NCBI GenBank assembly: GCA_035626395.1
Contig: DASPNR010000031.1
Coordinates: 558,001-622,000, forward strand
Direction: 5' to 3'
Source: Candidatus Limnocylindrales bacterium
GTDB lineage: Bacteria > Desulfobacterota > Binatia > UBA1149 > CAITLU01
DNA length: 64,000 nt
In this document: piece by piece, positions 35,356-45,028 of the stretch
Numbering within the stretch: the first letter of the stretch is position 1
Layout: each line of letters opens with the position of its first letter
Notes under the pieces: generated by a model
The model's database searches: none
The model's input: the letters and a program-made list of their open reading frames with translations, nothing else
What the model was told of the DNA's origin: nothing
Translations under genes and position numbers: made by a program

Positions 35356-38300
35356 CTTACCCGCCCCCACCGCACCACCCCATACCCCGCCGTCTCCCGA
35401 ACCTGCGGCGAGGCATCGTTCTTCACCATCGCCTGCAGTTCCTCGATGTCCGCCTCGTCGGCAGCCAGCTGCGACCACGCCCATGCGGCGGCCACGCGTT
35501 CCTCTTCGCTCGCGTTGGGCTCCAGCCGCTGACGTGCAGCGCTCAGGCACTCGCTGCCGCCGACGATGCTGCACAGCCACATCGCCGTGGCGCTGGCCCG
35601 CGCAAACCCGGCGGCTGCATGACGTGCCAATATCGCATCGGCTGCCTCCGGGTTCCTGCGTGCCTCCATGAGCGCCACCCGCGGCGCCAGCACCGAATCA
35701 ATCGTGAACCACCTCGCCGCAGCATCGAGGCGATTGCCCGAGCAGCGATGGCGGGCCAGGTGCAGCAACGCCAGAACGGCCGTGCGATCGAGTCCCAGCC
35801 AGCGGGGGCGCATCGTCGACCACACGCGCAGCGAGCGCGGACAACCGCCTACGCCGAGCTCGGCGGCATGCGCAAAGGCCAGCTCGCGCAGCAGCGGATC
35901 GGAATCGGGCTCGGCCATGACTTCGCGCAGCTTCGCGGCGACTTCACCCTGAATCGCTTCGCCGTCGCCGTCACGGCCGGCATGCCACCAGAACGAGCTG
36001 CGCCACTTTCGCGAGCCCAGACCGAGCAGCAGGTTGCGGGCGGCGCCCGCGACCGCGTCGTCGTCGGCTTCCAGCAGGGGAACGACGGTCCCGATGCACG
36101 CCGAGTCGCACGAAAGCCCGGCCGTCCGTAGCGCGCGCACGGCATCGGCGGATTCGAATGCGCCCGCGATCACGCCGGCGATCAGCGCATCTCGCACGGC
36201 GGGCGCACGCGATCGGTCCGCCGCCTTGACCGCGGCCGAGCGTACCTCCGGATCCTCATCGCTCAGCGCGGAACGCAGCAGCTCGAAGTCGCCGGCGATT
36301 TCCAACTCCGACATCGCGGCCACGGCGCGAAGGCGGTCGTTTCGTGATTCGGATTCCAGCTGCGACTGCAGGTCCGCCATTCGTCCTGTGCCGAGCGCAT
36401 CGGCGACGGCAGCGGGCGTCGGCCAGTCCTCAATCGGCGCCAGCGCCAGGTCCTTGCGCGCCAGAATCGAGTAGCGGCCGATGGTGACCAGGGGCGCATA
36501 GTTTCTCTCGACGAAGTCCGCGAAGAAGAAGTAATACGCATGCGCGTCGGCGAAGAAGAGCTGATGCTCGCGCAGGGTCACCACCAGGCGCGGCGGCTCG
36601 CGCTCGAGCGCGGTCAGCACCTCCACTTCGGCATCGTGACCGGGCCAGCCGGGAAAGTAGTAGCCATGCCGGTTGCCAGGGCTGCGCAGCGCCAGGAACG
36701 AAACGAAATCGAGTGCGGGAAACGTAAAGACGGCGTCCCTGGTGCCCGTCTGCGCATCGATCAGCTCGACGACGCGCTCAAGCTCGCGAAAGCGTCCGGC
36801 ATGGCCGGCGTTGATGGAGAAGGGCGCGTGCGGCACGGCAAGCCGCGTCTCCGGCGTGCGCACCGGGATGGCGCCGCGCAGGTCCCAGCGCGCATCGAGG
36901 AAATGTCCGACACGAATGAGGGCAATGGCCAGCACCGGCAGCGACACCGCCACGCCGACGGCTCGCCGCGCCGTGGCGCCGCTGGCGGCGGACCAGCGGA
37001 TGGTGACGGCCTGAAGGCCCCACACGACCAGCGGGAACAGCAGCGGCATCGCTGTGACCCAATGCATGAAGTCGGTGCGCGGGAAGATCTGCAGATAGAG
37101 CAGGATGCCGGCAAGGATCGCGGGCCCCAGCACCTCGACGCCGAGGGTGCGGTCGCCCGGCTCACGCCGCCGCGCAAGCCAGGCGAAGATCGCCAGCCAC
37201 TGCACGAACGTGGCAGCGGCAAAGGCGCGCGGCTCCAGGTTCACCATCAGCGAGGCGTAGAAGCCCGACGGCATCGGCCGCGTCGCGACCACCGCGGCAA
37301 AGAGCACGGCAACCGCGGCGACCGCGCCGACGACGATCTTCCACGGATGCCATCCGCGCGCCCGCAGCCAGGCAGGCGCGAACCAGACGAGACCGCTGCC
37401 GATGACGGCCAGCACGTCGAGCCGGATGGGCGGGCCGCCGAGGTAGTAGAAGGACTCGAACCCGGTGCCGAGGAACAAGGCCCGGCGCGTGAACCACTCG
37501 GCGCCCAGGATCGAATATGCCCACACCAGCCACGGCGTCCCCACCAGCAGAAAGCCGGCGCCGAGCGCAAGGCCGCTGCCGAGCAAAGCGGGTATGTCGC
37601 GGCGCGGGTTGTGTCGATAGGCGTCGCGCGCGATCGCCAGCGCGCAGGCGGTGACGGGGCCGACGAAGGCGAAGATCTCACCGCCCGTGGGAGCCGAGGC
37701 GAAGACGAACAGCAGCCCGAGCTGCACCGCCAGCCACCACGCCCACCACAGCAGGGACTCCCAGAACCCGCGCGGCCGGCCATGGGCTGCCAGCGCCACC
37801 AGCGCGGCGGCGGCGAGCTGGAACAATCCGACGTTGGGCTTGAACGTGAAGCCGAGGCCGGCCAGCGCGCCGTGCGCGATCAGCAGCGGCAGCGTCGGCG
37901 TGCGCCGCAGCGGAAACAGCAGGACGGCGCTCAGCCCGAAGAGCAGGACGTTGTACCAGACAGGGTACGGGATGTTGAAGGAGGCGAAGTCGCCGGGGAA
38001 CACCGGCATCGACGCAAGGTAGAGAAGCGGCGCCATCAGCGCCCACTTCCACGACCGCGTCAGCGTCACCGTGACCAGGAACAGCGTGGTCAGCGCGCCT
38101 GCGTTGACGGCGGCCAGCAGGTAGCGGCCGGGCATGACCGAGGGTCCGAACCACCGCATCAGCATCTGGTGGATCGTGTGGACGCCGGGCGTGTAGCCGA
38201 AGTGGAAGTCGAGGTAGGGCACCTCGCCGCGCGACCAGCGCCAGAACTGCATCAGCAGCGTGCCCTCGTCTTCGCGGTTGAAGCCGTAGTCGGCAAAGCT

Positions 38301-38378
38301 CGTGAAGTAGAGCAGGCCAACCAGCGAGACGGCAAGCGCTACAATGACATGGGTACGCGCGATCATTGGCTCCGGCAT
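35352..38378 (-). CDS. giant GT-C-type membrane protein with C-terminal HEAT-like repeats
   Basis: A 1008-residue protein. After the first helix comes YGFNREDEGTLLMQFWRW with FGYTPGVHTI, then about 11 further hydrophobic segments up to residue 530, including FPGDFASFNIPYPVWYN. These blocks are shared with the protein at 17306. From about residue 680 the sequence becomes a soluble array of helical pairs of HEAT type (for example LRSALSDEDPEVRSAAVKAAD and VPLLEADDDAVAGAARNLLLG), reaching the C-terminus. The fusion suggests a membrane glycosyltransferase with a protein-binding scaffold. It is third-codon GC-rich, unlike its neighbours on both sides. It follows the GT2 at 38394 by 15 bases and overlaps the SGNH-like gene by four. 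Confidence 0.68.
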   Translation of the reverse strand: MPEPMIARTHVIVALAVSLVGLLYFTSFADYGFNREDEGTLLMQFWRWSRGEVPYLDFHFGYTPGVHTIHQMLMRWFGPSVMPGRYLLAAVNAGALTTLFLVTVTLTRSWKWALMAPLLYLASMPVFPGDFASFNIPYPVWYNVLLFGLSAVLLFPLRRTPTLPLLIAHGALAGLGFTFKPNVGLFQLAAAALVALAAHGRPRGFWESLLWWAWWLAVQLGLLFVFASAPTGGEIFAFVGPVTACALAIARDAYRHNPRRDIPALLGSGLALGAGFLLVGTPWLVWAYSILGAEWFTRRALFLGTGFESFYYLGGPPIRLDVLAVIGSGLVWFAPAWLRARGWHPWKIVVGAVAAVAVLFAAVVATRPMPSGFYASLMVNLEPRAFAAATFVQWLAIFAWLARRREPGDRTLGVEVLGPAILAGILLYLQIFPRTDFMHWVTAMPLLFPLVVWGLQAVTIRWSAASGATARRAVGVAVSLPVLAIALIRVGHFLDARWDLRGAIPVRTPETRLAVPHAPFSINAGHAGRFRELERVVELIDAQTGTRDAVFTFPALDFVSFLALRSPGNRHGYYFPGWPGHDAEVEVLTALEREPPRLVVTLREHQLFFADAHAYYFFFADFVERNYAPLVTIGRYSILARKDLALAPIEDWPTPAAVADALGTGRMADLQSQLESESRNDRLRAVAAMSELEIAGDFELLRSALSDEDPEVRSAAVKAADRSRAPAVRDALIAGVIAGAFESADAVRALRTAGLSCDSACIGTVVPLLEADDDAVAGAARNLLLGLGSRKWRSSFWWHAGRDGDGEAIQGEVAAKLREVMAEPDSDPLLRELAFAHAAELGVGGCPRSLRVWSTMRPRWLGLDRTAVLALLHLARHRCSGNRLDAAARWFTIDSVLAPRVALMEARRNPEAADAILARHAAAGFARASATAMWLCSIVGGSECLSAARQRLEPNASEEERVAAAWAWSQLAADEADIEELQAMVKNDASPQVRETAGYGVVRWGRVR

Positions 38379-38393
38379 CGTTCTAGCTGGGTA

Positions 38394-39140
38394 TTATCCC
38401 GTTTGTCGTCTATAAGCTCGGTAGATCCGCCATAGATCGATGAAGGCTACGGCTCCGGCGCGTAGGGTGACGCCGGAGCCAGCAGCGTCCGCCCAGCGTT
38501 CTAGTGGAAACTCGTATAGCCGATAACGTATAGACTCTCCTTCTGTCAGCTGCAGCCTGGCGATCAGCTCCACATCGAAGGCCCATCGGCACAGAAATGG
38601 CTTGGCGAAAGCGTTTTGGATTGCGGGTGTGTTGCGGAATAGCTTTGCGCCGCACTGGGTGTCGTAAACGGACAAACCGAGGGCAGCAGAGGCAAGCGTG
38701 GCAAAAAGTCGGCCTATGTAGTGGCGCAGAGGGTCGCGCTGAATGTAGGCGCCGAGACGGCTGAGGCGGCAGCCCATGACACCCACTAGTTCCGGGTTAG
38801 AGTTCAGTACATTCACCATCCCGTCAACAGCATCGAGAGGCGTGGCCAAGTCAGCATCCCAGTAGCCGACAAGTGACGCCCTGGTGGCGAACGCCCATTT
38901 CATGCCCTCCCGTACCGCTCCGGCCTTTCCTCGATTTTGTGGTAAACGAATGCTGTCGGCTCTGCCGTGCGACTGCTCGCAGAACCGCGCAAGAACCGAA
39001 TGCGTGCGGTCGCTGCTGCCGTCATCAACGAAGCACAGACGACTCCATGGACGATCGTCGAGAAACTGGTGAAAAGCGGCGAGATCAAGTCGTTGCTCTT
39101 CATTGTGACACGGCACCACAAGAGTCAGCGCAGGTTTCAT
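38394..39140 (-). CDS. GT2 glycosyltransferase, dolichyl-phosphate glucosyltransferase-like
   Basis: A 248-residue GT-A enzyme. It begins PALTLVVPCHNEEQRLDLAAF, with CFVDDGSSDRTHSVLARF, NRGKAGAVREGMKWA and VGYWDADLATPLDAV as the DxD site. The later VYDTQCGAKLFRN and FDVELIARLQ blocks match the ALG5-like group that makes polyprenyl-phosphate glucose or a related carrier sugar. It is 15 bases upstream of the GT-C/HEAT gene, which plausibly uses its product as donor. That donor-enzyme pairing is inference. It is the first gene of a three-gene minus-strand unit. Confidence 0.82.
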   Translation of the reverse strand: MKPALTLVVPCHNEEQRLDLAAFHQFLDDRPWSRLCFVDDGSSDRTHSVLARFCEQSHGRADSIRLPQNRGKAGAVREGMKWAFATRASLVGYWDADLATPLDAVDGMVNVLNSNPELVGVMGCRLSRLGAYIQRDPLRHYIGRLFATLASAALGLSVYDTQCGAKLFRNTPAIQNAFAKPFLCRWAFDVELIARLQLTEGESIRYRLYEFPLERWADAAGSGVTLRAGAVAFIDLWRIYRAYRRQTG

Positions 39141-39213
39141 CGCGCATACTTACGCAAAAGCGGGCGATCGTACGACATCTAAAATGCGAGCCGCTTAGAC
39201 AGTCGCTTGCGAG

Positions 39214-39249
39214 AAAAAAGCCGCGGAAACGTCACCGCCTCCGCGGCTT
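39214..39249 (-). terminator. rho-independent terminator of the RTX-repeat gene
   Basis: A 10-bp GC-rich stem (39218-39227 with 39240-39249) and a 12-base loop are followed on the minus strand by a T-rich run (39214-39219). It begins six bases after the stop of the RTX gene at 39256 and separates it from the GT2 gene downstream. Confidence 0.85.
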
Positions 39250-39255
39250 CATAAG

Positions 39256-40188
39256 CTAGTCGATGCAACCGCAGTCGATCTCGCGCGATGAATTGAAAGC
39301 GTACCCAGCTGTCACGAACTCACAGCCATCTTCCGTGCCGAAATCCGTACTTGCCTGCGCTCGTGATGGCGCAACTTCGAACTCATAGCGACACGTGTCA
39401 TTGTCCGAACCGCTTTCTCCGGCGTCGACACATATGAAATCGGGGCCTTTCCCGTTTATTGAATCACTGCCGGAACCGCCGCAGTAGCGTGCCCCTACGA
39501 CGTCGTCGGGAACGGGATCGCCCCATGCGACGACAGGTGTAAGCGCGTCATCGCCGGCCTCGCCATTCAAGGAGTCCGCTCCACCGCCACCAATCAATGT
39601 GTCGTTGCCTGAGCCACCATAAAGGACATCGTCAGAAATGCCACCCCACATCGTGTCGTTACCATCGCCGCCAACGATGATGTTGTTAGAGTAGTAGGAG
39701 CCTACGAGAATGTCTGCGCCGTCGTCTCCGTACAATTGTTTACCGCCGAGTCCCGCGCCTTGAATCTTGTCTGCCCCGGCCCCGCCATTAACCACGTCTC
39801 CTCCACTGCCGGTCTCGATTTCGTCGTCACCGCCGTTGCCGTTTATCGTGTCATCTCCTGCGTCCGCGCAAATTACGTCGGCACCTGCGGTTCCGTTGAT
39901 GGTGTGAGTCGATGTATTGCCGACGATGTCACAGATTACACACTTCCCATCCGGCGAGTTTCCTCCAGTCCCTGCCCCGCACTGATCGCAGGCGGTATGG
40001 GTGGACGGGCCGCAGGTCGTGCCGACCCCGCAGATTACATCACAGCGGTAGATGGTGGCACCGTTCGGATAGTTGGTGATGCCACTTCCGGCAGTGCATG
40101 TGTCCGTCGCCGATGTAGAGCAGGCTGCGGACGCGACGGTCGTCATCGAAAGGTAAAACAAGATCGCGAATGCTATTGTTTTCAACAC
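39256..40188 (-). CDS. Sec-exported cysteine-rich RTX-repeat protein
   Basis: A 310-residue protein. A Sec signal (LKTIAFAILFYLSMTTVASA) is followed by a Cys-rich segment of about 75 residues (CDVICGVGTTCGPSTHTACDQC), then an array of hemolysin-type calcium-binding nonapeptides (GGxGxDxxx, such as GGDGNDTMW, GGSGNDTLI), then a Cys-containing C-terminal part ending EIDCGCID. About sixteen cysteines are present in the mature chain. RTX proteins normally leave by type I secretion, without a Sec signal and with almost no Cys, so this one is unusual. The GTG at 40188 has GGAGGG six bases upstream; TTG at the next codon is also possible. It is monocistronic with its own terminator. Function unknown; calcium-dependent surface protein is likely. 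Confidence 0.82.
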   Translation of the reverse strand: MLKTIAFAILFYLSMTTVASAACSTSATDTCTAGSGITNYPNGATIYRCDVICGVGTTCGPSTHTACDQCGAGTGGNSPDGKCVICDIVGNTSTHTINGTAGADVICADAGDDTINGNGGDDEIETGSGGDVVNGGAGADKIQGAGLGGKQLYGDDGADILVGSYYSNNIIVGGDGNDTMWGGISDDVLYGGSGNDTLIGGGGADSLNGEAGDDALTPVVAWGDPVPDDVVGARYCGGSGSDSINGKGPDFICVDAGESGSDNDTCRYEFEVAPSRAQASTDFGTEDGCEFVTAGYAFNSSREIDCGCID

Positions 40189-40194
40189 CTTTTT

Positions 40195-40200
40195 CCCTCC
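40195..40200 (-). promoter_or_regulatory. ribosome binding site deciding a GTG start
   Basis: GGAGGG lies six bases before the GTG at 40188, the best-placed site for the RTX-repeat gene. It disfavours an in-frame start at 40218 that would put ten charged residues ahead of the signal peptide. Confidence 0.75.
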
Positions 40201-40345
40201 ATTTTTCTTCACGAGCACAGTGTCGCGCTGCGATGATATGGAGCAGTCGAAACTGAGTCGAGGGACGAAAAGGCGGGAAGGTGTTCTAAAGCACGTTCGC
40301 GCGCTGTTGTTCTTATCATCACGCCGCCGCAGCTTGCGCCGGCGG

Positions 40346-41122
40346 TCACCGGCGGCAGAGAGCGACCAGGTCGAGCGCGCGATCGATGGAATCGGCGCGG
40401 ACGAAAAAATCTTCAGGAACGATCTCGGCAGCGCCCTGCGGCCGCGCCTGGCGACGCACCACCTTGGCCAGCCGCGCGAACGCGAAGTTGACCACGGAGC
40501 GCGGCAGCATGTTGCGGACGCCGAGCGGGTCCAGGCGCAGGATGTTGCGGACTGCGCGAGCGCGCCCCGCCTCGAACTCTTCGACCTTCTGGTTGCCGTG
40601 CATGCCCTGCATCTCGACGCGGCCGAACACGCCGGCGAGCAGCGAGTGAAGCTCGGGCCCGGTGTATTCGCGCACGTGATAGGGGTTCTCCGAGACCGTG
40701 CGCAGGCGGTTGGGCGTTGTCATGATCAGCACGCCTTCGGGAGCCAGCCGCGCGTGCAGGCCGCGAAGGAACGGAAGGGGATCGGCGATGTGCTCGATCA
40801 CCTGGAAGTTCAGGACCACGTCGAAGGTGTCGGTGAAGCTGCCCGGCCTGGTCAGGTCGACCTGCTGGAAACGCAGGTTGGGTTTGCTCCACAGCCGGCG
40901 GCATTCGGAGATGGCCTGGTCGGAGTAATCGACACCGACCACTTCCTTTGCCACGTCGGCGATGATCTGGGTGCCGAAGCCTTCACCGCAGCCGGCATCC
41001 AGCACGCGCTTGCCTGCGGAAAGGGTGGAGGCGAATCGATAGGCGGCCACGTGGCGGGCAAAGTCGTAGTCGAATCCCTCGCCCCAGCCGGGACGCTCGC
41101 CGGTGAACTTGTTCGGATCCAT
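40346..41122 (-). CDS. class I SAM-dependent methyltransferase
   Basis: A 258-residue protein starting MDPNKFTGERPGWGEGFDYDFARHVAAYRFAS, a pattern seen in sugar-locus methyltransferases. SAM motif I is RVLDAGCGEGFGTQIIA, followed by VVGVDYSDQAI and FDVVLNFQVIEHIADPLPFL, then GVLIMTTPNRL. The reaction is methyl transfer from S-adenosylmethionine to an O or C acceptor, probably a sugar of the polysaccharide. The ATG at 41122 is preferred to a longer open frame. It is divergent from rfbC, whose start is only about 40 bases away, so both promoters are in or overlap that gap. Confidence 0.82.
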   Translation of the reverse strand: MDPNKFTGERPGWGEGFDYDFARHVAAYRFASTLSAGKRVLDAGCGEGFGTQIIADVAKEVVGVDYSDQAISECRRLWSKPNLRFQQVDLTRPGSFTDTFDVVLNFQVIEHIADPLPFLRGLHARLAPEGVLIMTTPNRLRTVSENPYHVREYTGPELHSLLAGVFGRVEMQGMHGNQKVEEFEAGRARAVRNILRLDPLGVRNMLPRSVVNFAFARLAKVVRRQARPQGAAEIVPEDFFVRADSIDRALDLVALCRR

Positions 41123-41164
41123 GGGCTCGGGGTATTTCTCCCGAAACGGCCCGAGAGGCAAGGC

Positions 41165-41742
41165 ATGAAAGTTCTTCCTACCGAAATTCCCGGCGTCCTG
41201 GTGCTCGAGCCCACCGCGTACTCGGACGAGCGCGGGTTCCTGCTCGAGGCCTTCCAGCTCCAGCGCTATCGTGAGGCAGGCGTTTCCTGCGATTTCGTTC
41301 TCGATACGCACTCGCGCTCGCGTCGCGGCGTGGTGCGCGGGCTGCACTACCAGCTCGTTCGCCCGCAGGCCAAGCTGGTGCGAGTGGTGCGCGGCGCGGT
41401 CTTCGATGTGGTGGTGGACGTGCGACGGGGCTCGCCCACGTTCGGGAAGTGGGTGGGGACGGTGCTCGACGATCGCCAGCACCGCCAGGTGTTCGTCCCC
41501 GTCGGCTTCGCGCATGGCTTTGCCGTGCTCTCGGAGGAAGCGGACTTCCAGTACAAGTGCAGCGACTACTATGCACCCGACGATCAGCACGGCATCGCCT
41601 GGGACGATCCCGAGATCGGCATCGCGTGGCCGCGCGAGCTCGGCGACGTGGTGGTCTCGGAGAAGGACCGGCGCAATCCGCGGCTGTCGGCGTGCCCGGC
41701 GCAGGACCTGCCGGTGTACGGCGCGGCGGGCGGTTGCGGCGC

Positions 41743-41746
<4 letters not shown>
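41165..41746 (+). CDS. rfbC: dTDP-4-dehydrorhamnose 3,5-epimerase
   Basis: A 193-residue cupin-fold epimerase that converts dTDP-4-keto-6-deoxyglucose to the L-lyxo form, third step of dTDP-L-rhamnose synthesis. Family blocks are complete: LVLEPTAYSDERGFLLEAF, then RRGVVRGLHYQ with the catalytic His, KLVRVVRGAVFDVVVDVRRGSPTFGKW, VPVGFAHGFAVLSEEADFQYK, and YYAPDDQHGIAWDDPEIGI. Length is normal. The ATG at 41165 has an AG-rich site (GAGAGGCAAGG) just upstream. It overlaps rfbB by GTGA. RmlA, B, C and D all occur in this region, so the pathway is complete. Confidence 0.95.
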
Positions 41747-42831
<1,085 letters not shown>

Positions 42832-42947
42832 CGCCGGCGGGCCGGAACCTGCCCACGAGTCGCTCGATGCGGCGACGGAGAAGGTGGCGTGGCGGCGCGC
42901 TTTCCGGTGCCACCGAAATGCTCGGATGCAAGACCTGACCCTCTTCT

Positions 42948-43829
42948 TCAGCGGCGTTTTTCTTGGGCGATCTGGGCGAGGTATTGGCCGTAGTCGGTTT
43001 TCAGCAGGGGGTTGGCGAGGGCGAGGAGGTCGGCGGCGGTGATCCAGCCCATGCGAAAAGCGACTTCCTCGGGACAGGCTACCTGAAGGCCCTGCCGGAG
43101 CTGGATGGTCTGGATGAAGTTCGATGCCTGCAGCAGCGCTTCGGGCGCGCCGGTGTCGAGCCAGGCTATTCCGCGCCCGAGCTTCTCCACGCGCAGCTTG
43201 TTCTGATCCAGGTACAGACGGTTCAGGTCCGTGATCTCGAGCTCGCCGCGCGTCGACGGCAAGAGCTTTTCGGCAAGCGAGACGACGTTCTTGTCGTAGA
43301 AGTACAGGCCCACCACCGCGTAGTTGGACTTCGGCTGCTTGGGCTTCTCCTCGATGCTGAGGACATTGCCGTCTTCGTCGAACTCGACGACGCCGTAGGC
43401 CTGCGGGTCCTTGACCCAGTAGCCGAACACGGTGGCTCCCTCGGTGCGCTGGGCGGTTGCGTGCAGCAGGCCCTGGATGCCGTGCCCGTAGAAGATGTTG
43501 TCGCCGAGGATGAGTGCGCACGCATCACCGGCGATGAAATCGCGGCCCACCAGGAACGCCTGCGCGATGCCGCCGGGCGAGGGCTGGACCGCGTACTGCA
43601 GGCGCAGTCCCCAGCGCGAGCCGTCGCCCAGCAGCCGCTCGAACAGCGCGCGCTCGTGCGGCGTGGTGATGAGCAGGATGTCGCGGATCCCCGCCAGCAT
43701 CAGCGTGCTCAGCGGGTAGTAGATCATCGGCTTGTCGTAGACGGGCAGGAGCTGCTTGCCGACCGCGTGCGTCAGCGGATGCAGGCGCGTGCCGGCGCCG
43801 CCGGCAAGGATGATTCCCTTCTCGATCAT
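42948..43829 (-). CDS. rfbA: glucose-1-phosphate thymidylyltransferase
   Basis: A 293-residue nucleotidyltransferase that makes dTDP-glucose from dTTP and glucose-1-phosphate, first step of dTDP-rhamnose synthesis. The signature [33 protein letters not shown] is complete, followed by [41 protein letters not shown] and [13 protein letters not shown]. Length matches RmlA. The ATG at 43829 sits right before the first strand; a longer upstream frame is rejected. It is oriented opposite to rfbCB and divergent from gmd, so the four rhamnose genes are not one operon and must be co-regulated another way. Confidence 0.96.
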   Translation of the reverse strand: MIEKGIILAGGAGTRLHPLTHAVGKQLLPVYDKPMIYYPLSTLMLAGIRDILLITTPHERALFERLLGDGSRWGLRLQYAVQPSPGGIAQAFLVGRDFIAGDACALILGDNIFYGHGIQGLLHATAQRTEGATVFGYWVKDPQAYGVVEFDEDGNVLSIEEKPKQPKSNYAVVGLYFYDKNVVSLAEKLLPSTRGELEITDLNRLYLDQNKLRVEKLGRGIAWLDTGAPEALLQASNFIQTIQLRQGLQVACPEEVAFRMGWITAADLLALANPLLKTDYGQYLAQIAQEKRR

Positions 43830-43923
43830 CGCCGTCCCGCTATAGCAGTCCGGGGGCAGGCGCGCACGTCGCCGCGGCGCCGTTGTCGTTGACACCGCTT
43901 TCGGACCCTCCTAAGCCCGGCCG

Positions 43924-44931
43924 GTGGCCAAGCGTGCGTTCATCACCGGCGTGACGGGCCAGGACGGCTCGTATCTGGCCGAGCTGCTGCTGGAGAAGGG
44001 ATACGAGGTTCACGGCCTGGTGCGCCGGACCAGCTCGATGGCCCGCTCGCGCATCGATCATCTCCACGACGACACGCACCCGCACCGCGACCGCTTCCAT
44101 CTCCACTACGGCGACGTCACCGATCCTTCGCGGATGCGCGAGCTGCTCGAGACCGTCGAGCCCGAGGAGGTCTATCATCTGGCCGCGCAGAGCCACGTGC
44201 GCGTCTCCTTCGACGAGCCGATCTTCACCGTAAGCGTCGATGCGCTCGGCGTGGTGGCGATGCTCGAGGCGGTCCGGCACATGAAGCGCCCGGCACGCTT
44301 CTATCAGGCATCTTCGAGCGAGATGTACGGCAAGGCCGAGGCGGTGCCGCAGAACGAGCGTACGCCTTTTCATCCGCGCAGCCCGTACGCCTGCGCCAAG
44401 GTCTTCGCGCACTATCAGACGCTCAACTACCGCGAGGCCTACGGCCTGTACGCGTGCAGCGGCATCCTGTTCAACCACGAGTCGCCGCGGCGCGGCGAGA
44501 CGTTCGTGACGCGCAAGATCTCCAGGGCCGCGGCGCGCATCAAGGCCGGGCTGCAGGACAAGCTTCGCCTCGGAAATCTGGAGGCCAAACGCGACTGGGG
44601 CTACGCGCCCGACTACGTCGAGGCGATGTGGATGATGCTCCAGCAGGACCGCCCCGACGATTACGTGGTGGCCACCGGCGAGACGCACTCGGTGGCCGAG
44701 TTCCTCGACCATGCCTTCGGCCACCTCGGCCTGGACTGGCACGACCACGTCGAGGTCGACCCGCGCTTCGAGCGCCCGGCCGAAGTGGACCTGTTGCTGG
44801 GCGACGCGAGCAAGGCGCGCCAGATTCTCGGCTGGAAGCCGCGCGTGACCTTTGCCGGCCTCGTTCAGATCATGGTCGATGCCGATGTGGCCGCTGCCGC
44901 GGCGGACGCCAAAGTGTTTGCTCCAAGCTAG
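43924..44931 (+). CDS. gmd: GDP-mannose 4,6-dehydratase
   Basis: A 335-residue extended SDR expected to convert GDP-mannose to GDP-4-keto-6-deoxymannose, the precursor of GDP-fucose, rhamnose or perosamine. It begins [29 protein letters not shown], then [21 protein letters not shown]-type block [34 protein letters not shown] (Tyr-Lys pair), and [18 protein letters not shown] with [14 protein letters not shown]. All are Gmd blocks. GTG start at 43924. No reductase (Fcl, Rmd) or aminotransferase (Per) is visible nearby. It is divergent from rfbA across 94 bases. Its paralogue is at 49056. Confidence 0.88.
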   Translation: MAKRAFITGVTGQDGSYLAELLLEKGYEVHGLVRRTSSMARSRIDHLHDDTHPHRDRFHLHYGDVTDPSRMRELLETVEPEEVYHLAAQSHVRVSFDEPIFTVSVDALGVVAMLEAVRHMKRPARFYQASSSEMYGKAEAVPQNERTPFHPRSPYACAKVFAHYQTLNYREAYGLYACSGILFNHESPRRGETFVTRKISRAAARIKAGLQDKLRLGNLEAKRDWGYAPDYVEAMWMMLQQDRPDDYVVATGETHSVAEFLDHAFGHLGLDWHDHVEVDPRFERPAEVDLLLGDASKARQILGWKPRVTFAGLVQIMVDADVAAAAADAKVFAPS

Positions 44932-45028
44932 GACTATGCTCTAAACCACTCCGGCATCACCGCAGTCGGGTCGTTGCGCGGGGGAAAACAAGAGCGCACG
45001 GTCCCGGGACGGCGACACCTGCTTCTGA

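Noticed and set aside
34222..38378. A mobile element boundary at the GC shift
   Set aside because: No transposase, integrase, terminal inverted repeats or target duplications were seen at the composition changes.
36540..38435. A 631-codon plus-strand frame
   Set aside because: It is antisense to the GT-C/HEAT gene and gives a Gln/Arg/Gly-rich low-complexity translation.
39400..39800. Repeated short units resembling a CRISPR array
   Set aside because: The periodicity is 27 bases and encodes RTX nonapeptides in one frame; there are no constant repeats with variable spacers.
43889..43917. A plus-strand promoter for gmd
   Set aside because: TTGACA is present at 43889-43894, but the sequence 17 bases later (TAAGCC) does not resemble a -10 element.
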